From positions 21,882 to 68,170 of the forward strand of contig PYJE01000068.1 of NCBI GenBank assembly GCA_003635305.1: a stretch of DNA of 46,289 nt, read 5' to 3'. How positions within the stretch are numbered: the stretch's first letter is position 1; each line of letters begins with the position of its first letter. The position numbers were made by a program, and so were the translations under genes. Below are positions 31,741-40,876 of the stretch, one piece after another. The notes beneath the pieces are model-generated. The model was not told the DNA's origin and did no database searches. It was given only the letters and a program-made list of their open reading frames with translations. The DNA comes from Candidatus Poribacteria bacterium. GTDB taxonomy: Bacteria > Poribacteria > WGA-4E > WGA-3G.

Positions 31741-34281
31741 ATGGAAACGCAAGAAAGAGCACACTCACAAAACGAACAGCAGCGCGAACCTCGCGCAACC
31801 GAAAAAAAACCGAACCGCGAGTTCCCAGTGCTTCCACTAGATGACTTGGTGGTTTTTCCGCATATGCCGCCCGTTCCGCCGTTTCCGCCGCACCACGTCG
31901 CGCTCTCCGGCGAAATGGCAACAGCCGCCTTGGAAGCCACGACGCGGAGCGAACGCGGGCTTTGCATCTTCCGGCCCAACCCCGACATCACCTATGACGG
32001 GATACCAAACATCACCAAGGCAGACCTGAGTCCTATCGGGAGCCTCGTCCACATCCTACGCTTTAAAAAAGACGATGGCGATGTCCTCTTCCTCGCGCAC
32101 GGACGCGAACGCGTCAAGATTGAGGAGATTCTCTCCACCGAACCCTTTATCTCCGCGCGCGTCGCTATCGTCAACAGCGAAGCCGAGATAGTCGATGGAC
32201 TTCACCAGAATTTGGAACTCGAAGCACTCGTTCGCAGCAACGAGGAAATGTTCCAGCGGATTGTCGCAATGTCCGGCCGCTACCAAGAAGAATACGGCGC
32301 GATTACCAAAACGATAGAACAGCCCGGCCGCCTCGCCGATTATATCGCCGCCGTGCTTGACTTAAAATCCACCGATAAGCAGCGGATTTTAGAGGCCGTG
32401 TCCGTCACGAAACGGTTGAATTCCCTCGCCATCATCCTCGCACGGGAACTCGATTTGCACGAATTGGAGAATAAAATCCAGCACAGCGCGCAATCCGTCA
32501 TTAACAAAGGCCAGCGCGAATACTATCTCCGAGAACAACTCAAAGCCATTCAGACAGAACTCGGCGAAGCGGAAGACCTCGGGCTGGAAATCGATGAACT
32601 CCGCGAACAACTCCGCACCACCGTCATGCCCGAAAAGGCGAAACAGACAGCAGAGAAGGAACTCAACCGCCTCGCGAAAATGCAGTCCTTCTCACCCGAA
32701 TCCACCGTCTCGCGGAATTACCTCGATTGGCTTCTCAACCTACCCTGGGAAGTCAGCACCGAAGATAGTTTAAACCTGCGTGCTGCAAAAACCGTTCTTG
32801 ACGAAGACCACTACGGCTTAGAGAAAGTAAAAGAGCGGATTGTCGAACACCTCGCCGTGCGAATGCTCCACACGCGGCGCGCAAAGGATAACAGTGACAC
32901 CGAACGCGACCGGCACGCCGAAACCAGCGCGGACGTTCCCGCGCAAAAGCCCGCGGCTTTTCTCACGTATGAGATGAAAAGCCCCATTTTCTGCTTTGTC
33001 GGGCCACCGGGTGTCGGCAAAACGTCCCTCGGCCGCTCCATCGCCCGCGCCATGGATAGGAAGTTCGTCCGCGTATCCCTCGGCGGTATGCACGATGAAG
33101 CAGAAATCCGCGGGCATCGCCGCACCTACATCGGCTCAATGCCGGGGCGCATTCTGAAAGGACTCCGCACCGCCGAATCCAACAATCCCATCTTCATGCT
33201 TGATGAGATTGACAAACTCGGCACCGATTTCCGCGGCGACCCGGGTGCAGCCCTGCTTGAAGTGTTGGATCCGGAGCAGAACCACGCCTTCACCGACAAC
33301 TACCTCGATGTCCCGTTCGATCTTTCCAAGGTGATGTTCATCACCACGGCGAATCAATTGGACACGATTCCCATCGCGCTGCGCGACCGGATGGAGACGC
33401 TTGAACTCGCCGGCTATACCACCAACGAGAAACTGCAGATTGCCAAGCAGTATCTCCTCCCGCGCCAACTCACCGCGAACGGCCTGACAGCGGAACAGCT
33501 GCACATTGACGACGCGGCAATTGATACCGTCATCAGCGCGTATACCCGGGAAGCAGGCGTGCGGAATTTGGAGCGTGAACTCGGCACCCTCTGCAGGAAA
33601 GAAGCACGCCGTATCGCTGAAGGCATGACAGCCGGAACAACGAAGATTTCGGCGAAAAGCATCCCCGATTACCTCGGGCCAGAAAAGTTCACCGCCGAAG
33701 TCGCCGGCCGCAAGGCGGAAATCGGCATCGCCACCGGGCTCTCTGTCACCCCCGCAGGCGGCGAAATCCTGTTCGTGGAGGTAGCCACCTATTCCCGCAC
33801 CGCTGGTGAGAGAGAACGCGCGCAGCCATCACAACTCCGCATCACCGGACAACTCGGAAATGTGATGCAGGAATCGGCGCAGACCGCGCTCAGCTACGTC
33901 AAATCGCAAGCGGCCGCACTACACTTTAACCCGGGCGCGTTGGATACCGACATCCACATCCATGTGCCCGCCGGCGCGATTCCAAAGGACGGGCCCTCTG
34001 CAGGCATTACGATTGCTACCGCACTCGCTTCCATCGCCACGGGGAAAAGCATCAGTCCGGATATCGCGATGACCGGCGAACTCACACTGCGAGGCAGAGT
34101 CTTGCCCATCGGCGGACTCAAGGAGAAAATCCTCGCCGCCAAACAAGCAGGCATCAAGAAGATTATCGTCCCGCGCGGCAACGAAAACCATTTTGTCGAC
34201 ATCCCGGAAGACATTCAATCCGGGATAACGTTCCGCTTCGTGGAATTTATGAGCGAAGTTTTCCAGGAGATATTCTCATGA
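31741..34281 (+). CDS. lon: ATP-dependent Lon protease
   Basis: 846 aa. ATG 31741 follows AGGAGG at 31730-31735; the frame further upstream runs through the family-C element. The LON substrate domain comes first (FPVLPLDDLVVFPHMPP). The coiled coil (REYYLREQLKAIQTELGEAED) and the AAA+ module with Walker A GPPGVGKT (421-428) and IFMLDEIDKLG follow. The protease domain carries the Ser753/Lys796 dyad (KDGPSAG, GGLKEKI). An extra charged segment of about 30 residues (DNSDTERDRHAETSADVPAQ) precedes Walker A. It degrades misfolded and regulatory proteins in the cytosol. The stop overlaps the next ATG (ATGA). Confidence 0.97.
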   Translation: METQERAHSQNEQQREPRATEKKPNREFPVLPLDDLVVFPHMPPVPPFPPHHVALSGEMATAALEATTRSERGLCIFRPNPDITYDGIPNITKADLSPIGSLVHILRFKKDDGDVLFLAHGRERVKIEEILSTEPFISARVAIVNSEAEIVDGLHQNLELEALVRSNEEMFQRIVAMSGRYQEEYGAITKTIEQPGRLADYIAAVLDLKSTDKQRILEAVSVTKRLNSLAIILARELDLHELENKIQHSAQSVINKGQREYYLREQLKAIQTELGEAEDLGLEIDELREQLRTTVMPEKAKQTAEKELNRLAKMQSFSPESTVSRNYLDWLLNLPWEVSTEDSLNLRAAKTVLDEDHYGLEKVKERIVEHLAVRMLHTRRAKDNSDTERDRHAETSADVPAQKPAAFLTYEMKSPIFCFVGPPGVGKTSLGRSIARAMDRKFVRVSLGGMHDEAEIRGHRRTYIGSMPGRILKGLRTAESNNPIFMLDEIDKLGTDFRGDPGAALLEVLDPEQNHAFTDNYLDVPFDLSKVMFITTANQLDTIPIALRDRMETLELAGYTTNEKLQIAKQYLLPRQLTANGLTAEQLHIDDAAIDTVISAYTREAGVRNLERELGTLCRKEARRIAEGMTAGTTKISAKSIPDYLGPEKFTAEVAGRKAEIGIATGLSVTPAGGEILFVEVATYSRTAGERERAQPSQLRITGQLGNVMQESAQTALSYVKSQAAALHFNPGALDTDIHIHVPAGAIPKDGPSAGITIATALASIATGKSISPDIAMTGELTLRGRVLPIGGLKEKILAAKQAGIKKIIVPRGNENHFVDIPEDIQSGITFRFVEFMSEVFQEIFS

Positions 34282-36518
34282 GAAAGCACACAGGCCCCAA
34301 CCACACAGGAGGCGCGCTTTCAAAGCGCGCACACCGCAACGTCATCACACTGCTCGTGCTGTTCACGGTGATGCTGACATCCGCGCACGCAAACATCATG
34401 ACAAGCGAAACGCCGCAGTTCCTCAAAGATGTCGCCCCGATTTTGGATAAACAGGGATGCTCCATCGGAATGTGTCACGGCAAATTCGGTGGGCAAGGCG
34501 GGTTCAACCTCTCGCTGCTCACGCTCAACCCCGAATCTGATTACAAACCGATTGTCCATCACAACCGCGGCAGACGTATCAACCTGCTTGAACCGGAACA
34601 AAGCCTCTTCCTGCTCAAGCCGACCGGGCAGGTGCCGCATGAAGGCGGCCTGCGGTTTGAGCCGGGCTCTGATGAGGCGTTAACGATTCTGCTCTGGATT
34701 GAAGCCGGTGCTCCGTTTCCCACCGATGCACCACGCCTCGCAAAATTGGAAATTCAGCCCAACGAACTCGTGCTGACATCGCCCAACGCGCCTGCACAAC
34801 TGGAAGTGCTCGCGCACTGGACAGATGGGAGTGTAGAAGATGTCACAGCGCAAGTTGTCTATGAATCGAAGGACCCGGCCATCGCCGAAGTCAGCGAGAC
34901 AGGTGAAGTTACGCGTCTCCGCTGGGGTGGCACCGCCATTCTCGCGCGCTACCTCGGCGAGGTAACCGCGGCGTTCATCACGCTGCCACGCGAGACAGCC
35001 ATCGCAGACACAGATTTCCCCGCGACAGCGAACTACATTGACGAACGCGTCTTCGCAAAACTGAAGAAATTGAACGTTCAACCCTCGGCACTCATCACCG
35101 ATACCGAGTTCCTCCGCCGAGTTTATCAGGATACCATCGGTAGGTTACCGACACCGGCAGAAATCCGCGCGTTCCTTGCCGATACGCATCCAGACAAACG
35201 CGCGCGGTGCATCGACAAACTGCTCGATACTTCGGCGTGGATAGATGTGCGCACGCTCGCGCTCGCCGATATGCTGCGTATTCATCCCCGCGACTTGGGC
35301 AACGGCGCGTTCGGCGAACGCGGCGCGACGCTCTTTCACGAATGGGTGCGCGATACCGTCGCGCAGAACAAACCTTACGACGCATTCGTGCACGAACTCA
35401 TCACCGCACGCGGCAGCACTTATCAGCACGGCCCGACGAACTACTACCGCATCGAACGGCAACCCGCAGGTAGAGCCGAAACAACCGCACAAGTGTTCCT
35501 TGGCATTCGTCTCAGCTGCGCGCGATGCCATAAACATCCGTTCGACCGGTGGACAACCGACGATTACTGGAATTTCGCCGCATTCACGGGGAAAGTCGGC
35601 ACCCGCACCGGTGAACTCTACAACGAACAGGTTGTCTACTACAATCCGACAGGGCGCGTCATCAACCAATCCGTTCAGGGGAACCGCGGCGAAGTCGCGC
35701 AGCCGACATTCCTCGCCGGCACAACACTCCCCGCAAACTATCAAGGCGATGTGCTACACCGCCTCGCCGATTGGATGACCTCGGGGACGAACCCTTACTT
35801 CGCCAAAGCCACCGTCAACCGCATCTGGAGCCACTATTTCGGACGCGGCATCGTGGAACCGGTGGACGACATGCGCGCCACAACGCCACCGAGTGTGGAC
35901 GGATTGCTGGAAGCACTCGCCGCTGCTTTTGTCGCAAGCGGGTTTGATACCAAGCACATCATCCGGCAGATACTCAATTCGCGCACATACCAACTCTCCG
36001 CCGTGCCGAACGAGACGAATGAACTCGATGACAGGTTCTTCTCGCGATTCACACCGCGCCCAATGAACGCGCACATCTTGCTCGATGTGCTTAACGATGT
36101 AACTGGCACACAGGAGAAATATGGGCGGTATCCGATAGGCACGCGCACAGTGCAACTGCCGCTGCCTGTCAGTTCCCGCTTCTTGTCGCTGTTCGGCCGT
36201 TCCCAGCGGGAGTTCCTCGGCAACCTCGCACCGAAACTAGAACCGACGTTGACGCAGGCACTCCATCTCATTAACGCGCCGTATGTGCAGAAAAAATTGC
36301 GGAGTCGGGACGGGGCCCTCACGCGCTTATTGAAAACGCATCATGAGAATAGGGAACTCATTACCGAACTGTATCTGCGCACGTTGAGCCGTTTCCCGAC
36401 AGAAAAGGAACTTGCAACGGCGGAAGCCTACCTTGCCGAGAGCCCGAAACGGCGCGAAGGAAGCGAAGACTTGCTGTGGGCCCTCATCTCCTCGCGTGCG
36501 TTCCTTTTCGTCCAATGA
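34278..36518 (+). CDS. DUF1549/DUF1553 cytochrome-like secreted protein
   Basis: 746 aa, with a signal peptide around residues 22-38 (VITLLVLFTVMLTSAHAN). The N-terminal part FLKDVAPILDKQGCSIGMCHGKFGGQGGFNLSLL has the C....CHG pattern of the planctomycete-type DUF1549 proteins, followed by an Ig-like (BIG2-type) segment (TDGSVEDVTAQVVYESKDPAIAEV). DUF1549 has FLRRVYQDTIGRLPTPAEIRAFL, the haem-like CARCHKHPFDRWT motif follows, and DUF1553 has NPYFAKATVNRIWSHYFGRGIVEPVDD. The usual partner DUF1501 gene is not adjacent. The first codons (GGALSKRAHR) come from a family-A palindrome. It overlaps lon by 4 bases. Function unproven. Confidence 0.9.
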   Translation: MRKHTGPNHTGGALSKRAHRNVITLLVLFTVMLTSAHANIMTSETPQFLKDVAPILDKQGCSIGMCHGKFGGQGGFNLSLLTLNPESDYKPIVHHNRGRRINLLEPEQSLFLLKPTGQVPHEGGLRFEPGSDEALTILLWIEAGAPFPTDAPRLAKLEIQPNELVLTSPNAPAQLEVLAHWTDGSVEDVTAQVVYESKDPAIAEVSETGEVTRLRWGGTAILARYLGEVTAAFITLPRETAIADTDFPATANYIDERVFAKLKKLNVQPSALITDTEFLRRVYQDTIGRLPTPAEIRAFLADTHPDKRARCIDKLLDTSAWIDVRTLALADMLRIHPRDLGNGAFGERGATLFHEWVRDTVAQNKPYDAFVHELITARGSTYQHGPTNYYRIERQPAGRAETTAQVFLGIRLSCARCHKHPFDRWTTDDYWNFAAFTGKVGTRTGELYNEQVVYYNPTGRVINQSVQGNRGEVAQPTFLAGTTLPANYQGDVLHRLADWMTSGTNPYFAKATVNRIWSHYFGRGIVEPVDDMRATTPPSVDGLLEALAAAFVASGFDTKHIIRQILNSRTYQLSAVPNETNELDDRFFSRFTPRPMNAHILLDVLNDVTGTQEKYGRYPIGTRTVQLPLPVSSRFLSLFGRSQREFLGNLAPKLEPTLTQALHLINAPYVQKKLRSRDGALTRLLKTHHENRELITELYLRTLSRFPTEKELATAEAYLAESPKRREGSEDLLWALISSRAFLFVQ
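34307..34335. repeat. Family-A palindromic element inside a signal-peptide region
   Basis: GCGCGCTTT (34312-34320) and AAAGCGCGC (34322-34330) form a perfect 9-bp stem. The element is in frame within codons 11-19 of the DUF1549 gene, making the positively charged start of its signal peptide. Confidence 0.7.
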
Positions 36519-36588
36519 AGCTCTTTCGTATTGGCGCAAAGCGTTCGGCGAGCATCTCCTGCTTTATCGGGCACTCTCGCCGTAATCC

Positions 36589-36609
36589 GTCATCGTCGTT
36601 GACGATGAC
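36589..36609. repeat. Perfect GTCATCGTC palindrome
   Basis: GTCATCGTC-GTT-GACGATGAC, a 9-bp stem with a 3-nt loop, in the 183-base gap before the TPR gene. It has the same architecture as the family-C core but without its flanks. Confidence 0.5.
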
Positions 36610-36701
36610 TCCGCGCTTGATGCAATTTTCTTGAAAAATTCAGGATTTGGGTTTACTCGAGGCAACCCCCACAGTTGTTTCGGCGTAACGGAGGAAAACC
36701 G

Positions 36702-39596
36702 ATGAAAGGCACACAGAATTGGCTCGTGGTATCGCTACTCATTTTCACGCTCGCGATGCCAGGACTCGCCGCAGAAAAATGGCAAACGGACATGCAAAAG
36801 GATTTCGCGAAGGTGCTGCGTGAGAAGAAAAAACCCGCCGAAAAACATCGCGACTTCATCGTGAAATGGGAAAAACGGGGGCATTTGGAAGCACTGCGGA
36901 CGCTGTATCGCGAAGAGAAAGCGAATCGCAAAACAGACGCGGCCTTCTTTTACGGCCTCGGCTATGCGCACGCGCTGCAAGCCACCGAAACGGCGTTGGA
37001 GACAGCTGTCACCGCTTTTCAACGCGCGCTGGAAATCGAGCCGAATCTGTTTTGGGCGCGCTTTAACCTCGGCGGTGTATATCACCGGCAAAACGAGCAC
37101 GCTGACGCGCTGGCGCAATTCGAGGCGTGCGTCCAACTCAATCCGAACTACTATCCTGTCTACTACCGCATTGGCGAAATTCATTTGAAAGAGGGGAATA
37201 CTGCCGAGGCGCGCACGGCATTTGAGACAGCGCATCAGTTAAACCGGAAGTGGGAATACCCGCGCTATGGACTTGGCTTAGTCGCCTTCGCCGAAGGGAA
37301 TTTGAACGGCGCGCGGGAAGCGTTCGAGAGACTTATCCAGCAGAAAAAGAAGTTCGCGCCTGCCTATTTCAAATTGGGACAGGTGCTGGCGGCGGAAGGC
37401 TTCTTTGACGCGGCACTGGAAGAGTATGCCAAAGGCGCAAAGTATAAGCCGTATTCGGCACAGGTGGTTGCGGAACTCGCAGCGATTTTCAGAACCGGTG
37501 GGAATACCGATGGCGCGATTACCTTATATCAACGTGCGCTAGAAATCGAACAGGACAACGCGTCCATCCAATTTGCCCTCGCAGACATGCTCTATGCGGA
37601 AGGCGACACGGCGACAGCTGTCCACCACTATCGACAGGCTCTCGCGCTGATGCCGAGCCTGGAGGTGGAGCTGTTTAAGCCGCTGCGTTCCTATTTTGAA
37701 GGCGAACTGTCAGTAGACGCGGCGAAGGCACACGTCGACAAAGCGATGGCGGTGCTACCCGATGACGCGCGCGTCGCCTTTTATGCTGGCACGTTGGAGG
37801 CAGACGCTGGAAACGTTGAAGGCGCAATCGAGCACTACGAGAAAACGCTTGAAATCATCGCAACGGAACCTCGCTATCTGGAAATGGAATTGCCAGTAGG
37901 GCATTTCAACGACGTTTACCTCAAACTCGGCGAACTCTACCATCAACAAGGAGATGCCGTGACAGCAAACTCCTACTTTCAACGCGCCATAGAATTGAAC
38001 CCTGCCTTGGCGGATATGTTCATTGAACTGGGACAAGACGCTTTTGCCGCGGAAGATTTCCAAAGTGCGATTGAACTGCTCAATACGCATCTCCTGCTCT
38101 ATCCAGAAGATATCGCCGCCACTTATCTGCTTGGACAGAGTTACGAGGCACTCAGTGACATGGAAAACGCGCTCCGTTTTTATGAACGCACACTCGCATT
38201 AGACGCAGCACGTCCTGACGTGCTTTTTAGAACGGTTCATATTTACCGGCAACAAGGCGCGCATCAGGCCGTTGTAGATGCCTTGCAGAAAATCATCGCG
38301 CTGGAACCGGATAACGCCGAAGCACACTTTCTCGCCGCACAGTCCTATCTGGCACTCAACGAACCCGAAGCAGCACTCGCCGCCTTTTTGGAGACGACAC
38401 GGATAACGCCAGATAACGTCACGGCGCACTACCAAGCCGGCATCCTGTTTGAACAGAAAGGCGACATCGACAACGCCATAGCGCAGTATGAAAACACGAT
38501 TGCGCTTGACAAAACTAACCCCGAACCCTTTTTCCGCCTCGGGGCCATCTATCGCAAGCGCAACGATGAAGAGAACCTCATCCGTGTCTATCCGCCAGCG
38601 TTAGAATTGGAACCGAACCACCCGGAAATCCACTATTTGCTTGCCGGTATTTTTCAGAAACGGGGAGAACATCGGGACAGGGATGTCTCTCCTACTGGAA
38701 CAGCGGAGGCATGGGTGAGGGCACTGCATCACTACCAATTGGCGAATCACTACGCGCCCGATAACTTTGCGTGGCACTATCAGTATGCACGCCTGCTGGA
38801 TAGGCACGCGGAAACCCTCGGGGACGCTTACCATGAACCGGCGGCGTTGGCGGTGACAGAGTATACGACGACGCTGGCACTGAATGAGGCGTATGTGGAT
38901 GCCTACTACTACCGTGGCATGTTGACGCTGCGCTACCGGCAAATCGGCGAGACACTCTACCGCTACAGCCAGATTCTGGAGGATTTCAAGCAGGTGGTGG
39001 AGCTGCAGCCGAGAAACCTAGAAGCACACTACACAGTGGGGGTTATCTACTTGGAGATAGACAGGCACCGATTGGCGAAAGCGGCGTTTAAAAAGGTGCT
39101 GTCTCTCTCCCCGAACTACCGCGGCGCGCACCTGCAACTCGGCAAAATTGCGGAATGGGAGCAGGATTGGAAGGATGCAATCGCGCAGTATGAGAAGGAA
39201 GCAGCACTGATTCAGGGGGCCACCGATGACATCGCCATCGGCACGTATCAAAACCTCGGCGAACTCTACTATGCGCACGCATTGGATTACAACGCCGCCA
39301 AAGAGACGCTGGAGAAGGCACTTGCGTTAGACGAGAAGCACGTGACGACGCTGCTCAATTACGGCAATACGCTCTTCAGCATGGACGTGCTCGGCGCAGC
39401 GACAGAGCAGTTTGAACGCGTCATCCAACTAGAACCGAGGAACTTGACGGCGAACTACAACCTCGCATTGATGTATGAATACCGCGAAAAGACAGAACAA
39501 GCGCGCGCGCAGTGGAAACGGTTCCTCGCGCTCAATCCACCGGAACAGTGGAAGCGAGAGGCGGAGGAACATCTGCGGGAACTCGGCGTTCAGTAG
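36702..39596 (+). CDS. Large exported TPR-repeat protein
   Basis: 964 aa. ATG 36702 has GGAGG at 36690-36694. The signal peptide is WLVVSLLIFTLAMPGLAA, then the whole protein is TPR repeats (many A...F..AL...P patterns, e.g. ALEIEPNLFWARFNLGGVYH and ARTAFETAHQLNRKWEYPRYGLG), roughly 20 units. One spacer between TPRs (EHRDRDVSPTGTAEAW) is encoded by a family-B palindromic element at 38671-38696. It probably scaffolds protein contacts in the periplasm or outer envelope. No enzymatic domain is visible. Confidence 0.9.
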   Translation: MKGTQNWLVVSLLIFTLAMPGLAAEKWQTDMQKDFAKVLREKKKPAEKHRDFIVKWEKRGHLEALRTLYREEKANRKTDAAFFYGLGYAHALQATETALETAVTAFQRALEIEPNLFWARFNLGGVYHRQNEHADALAQFEACVQLNPNYYPVYYRIGEIHLKEGNTAEARTAFETAHQLNRKWEYPRYGLGLVAFAEGNLNGAREAFERLIQQKKKFAPAYFKLGQVLAAEGFFDAALEEYAKGAKYKPYSAQVVAELAAIFRTGGNTDGAITLYQRALEIEQDNASIQFALADMLYAEGDTATAVHHYRQALALMPSLEVELFKPLRSYFEGELSVDAAKAHVDKAMAVLPDDARVAFYAGTLEADAGNVEGAIEHYEKTLEIIATEPRYLEMELPVGHFNDVYLKLGELYHQQGDAVTANSYFQRAIELNPALADMFIELGQDAFAAEDFQSAIELLNTHLLLYPEDIAATYLLGQSYEALSDMENALRFYERTLALDAARPDVLFRTVHIYRQQGAHQAVVDALQKIIALEPDNAEAHFLAAQSYLALNEPEAALAAFLETTRITPDNVTAHYQAGILFEQKGDIDNAIAQYENTIALDKTNPEPFFRLGAIYRKRNDEENLIRVYPPALELEPNHPEIHYLLAGIFQKRGEHRDRDVSPTGTAEAWVRALHHYQLANHYAPDNFAWHYQYARLLDRHAETLGDAYHEPAALAVTEYTTTLALNEAYVDAYYYRGMLTLRYRQIGETLYRYSQILEDFKQVVELQPRNLEAHYTVGVIYLEIDRHRLAKAAFKKVLSLSPNYRGAHLQLGKIAEWEQDWKDAIAQYEKEAALIQGATDDIAIGTYQNLGELYYAHALDYNAAKETLEKALALDEKHVTTLLNYGNTLFSMDVLGAATEQFERVIQLEPRNLTANYNLALMYEYREKTEQARAQWKRFLALNPPEQWKREAEEHLRELGVQ
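38671..38696 (-). repeat. Family-B palindromic element inside the TPR gene
   Basis: The reverse complement of AGTAGGAGAGACATCCCTGT CCCGAT. It is in frame and sits between two TPR units, coding for HRDRDVSPT. Copies elsewhere (40811, 7198) are outside or at the end of genes. Confidence 0.75.
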
Positions 39597-39611
39597 GACA
39601 TTCTGTGTCAC

Positions 39612-39640
39612 GTAGGGCGAGAGACTGTCCCTCGCCGTGA
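39612..39640. repeat. GGGCGAG palindromic element after the TPR gene
   Basis: GGCGAG (39616-39621) and CTCGCC (39631-39636) flank AGACTGTCC, 15 bases after the TPR stop. Same type as the hairpin after rpoC. It may end transcription, but has no T-run. Confidence 0.5.
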
Positions 39641-39659
39641 TGCACCTTCGCAACACACT

Positions 39660-40289
39660 ATGATGCATTTTCAGATTGAACGCCACGCCGAAGTCGCATC
39701 AACAAACGATCTTGCACTGGCACGCGGGAAGGCTGGCGCGCCAGAAGGAACGCTCATCCTCGCGGAATATCAAACCGCTGGAAGAGGCAGATATGGGCGG
39801 CACTGGACAGCACCGCACGGGAAGTGCATCCTCGCCTCCGTTATCCTGAGACATCGGTTGCTGCGCGATGAGATTGCACTGCCGAATCTCATCGGTGCCC
39901 TCAGCATCGCGCAAGCGATTCACGCGACGACGCGCCTAGCAGCCCGCATCAAAATGCCCAACGATGTCCGAATCCGAAAAAAGAAAATCGCCGGTGCCCT
40001 CACCGAATTAGCGGCAGACCGGCAACGTCAACCCTTTTTTGTCCTCGGCTTCGGGGTGAACGTAAATATCACGGAAGAAGAATTCCCACCAGAATTGCGC
40101 GATACGGCGACTTCGGTGCGGATAGAATCAAACGCCGATGCAGAGATGTGCCGCGGCGCGCTCCTGCAGTCCATATTACATCGCCTTGAGGATACCTACC
40201 TGCTGCTGAAATCGGGCAAAACCGACTGTATCCTGAAACAAGTCAATACATGGAAAGAGCGAGAAAAAGAGCCAAGAACCAATTTCTGA
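39660..40289 (+). CDS. birA: Biotin-[acetyl-CoA-carboxylase] ligase, C-terminally truncated
   Basis: A 209-aa BirA/BPL catalytic domain: AEYQTAGRGRYGRHWTAPHGKCILASVIL (biotinyl-AMP loop GRGRxGR), KMPNDVRIRKKKIAGALTEL (K.PNDV...KK.aG.L.E) and FFVLGFGVNVN. There is no N-terminal helix-turn-helix, so it is not a repressor. The end is odd: after LKQVNTWKEREKEPRTNF it stops, and the usual C-terminal SH3-like domain is absent. The stop codon is the first part of a dispersed repeat (40287-40306). It may have lost its tail by repeat insertion, and activity is uncertain. No good Shine-Dalgarno precedes ATG 39660 (or 39663). Confidence 0.8.
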   Translation: MMHFQIERHAEVASTNDLALARGKAGAPEGTLILAEYQTAGRGRYGRHWTAPHGKCILASVILRHRLLRDEIALPNLIGALSIAQAIHATTRLAARIKMPNDVRIRKKKIAGALTELAADRQRQPFFVLGFGVNVNITEEEFPPELRDTATSVRIESNADAEMCRGALLQSILHRLEDTYLLLKSGKTDCILKQVNTWKEREKEPRTNF

Positions 40290-40306
40290 AGCAGGATTTA
40301 CAAGAT
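40288..40306 (+). repeat. AAGCAGGATTTACAAGAT repeat at the birA stop
   Basis: GAAGCAGGATTTACAAGAT resembles the left arm GAAGCAAGATTCACAAGATT of the inverted repeat at 41918-42022. It starts within the birA stop codon. Confidence 0.5.
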
Positions 40307-40377
40307 GAGGGGATATCTAGCGACAGAATCTCTTTTTACGCCCGTTGAACCTAAATTCAATAGATTGGTTATTCATC

Positions 40378-40815
40378 ATGAAGACACTTATTAGCGCATG
40401 TCTGCTCGGTGTCCGGTGCCGTTATGACGGTGGACATAGCCGAAGCACTGCCGCCATAAAACACCACGAAACGGAGCCGCTCATCTCAATCTGCCCGGAA
40501 CAACTCGGCGGTTTGCCCACACCGCGGCCGCCAGCCGAAATTGTCGGCGGCGATGGCGAGGATGTGCTCGCCAACAAAGCAAAAGTCATAACAGAGGCAG
40601 GGGAGGACGTGACAGACGCATATCTGCTAGGCGCGCTTGATACCTTGCGCATTGCCCAATCGCACGGCGCGACGCAGGTTATCCTGAAAGCGCGGAGTCC
40701 ATCTTGTGGCTGTGGCGCGATTTATGATGGGACATTCTCCGGCACGCTGAAAACAGGCGATGGGGTAACAACGGCTCTGTTGAAACAGCACGGGATTGAG
40801 GTAATTTCCCGGTAG
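40378..40815 (+). CDS. DUF523 family protein
   Basis: A 145-aa protein starting MKTLISACLLGVRCRYDGG. The ACLLG..CRYDG motif, ICPEQLGGLPTPRPPAEI and ARSPSCGCG are the DUF523 signature, with four conserved Cys that may bind metal or an Fe-S cluster. The stop codon TAG lies inside a family-B palindrome (40811-40836). Small cytosolic protein; family function not established. Confidence 0.88.
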   Translation: MKTLISACLLGVRCRYDGGHSRSTAAIKHHETEPLISICPEQLGGLPTPRPPAEIVGGDGEDVLANKAKVITEAGEDVTDAYLLGALDTLRIAQSHGATQVILKARSPSCGCGAIYDGTFSGTLKTGDGVTTALLKQHGIEVISR

Positions 40816-40836
40816 GAGAGACATCTCTGTCTCGAT
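40811..40836 (+). repeat. Family-B palindromic element at the DUF523 stop
   Basis: GGTAGGAGAGACATCTCTGT CTCGAT; AGAGACA pairs with TGTCTC. It supplies the TAG stop of the DUF523 gene. Confidence 0.7.
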
Positions 40837-40876
40837 GGGGTGATGCAGCACTGCTGAAACGAAACGGCGCAGATGG

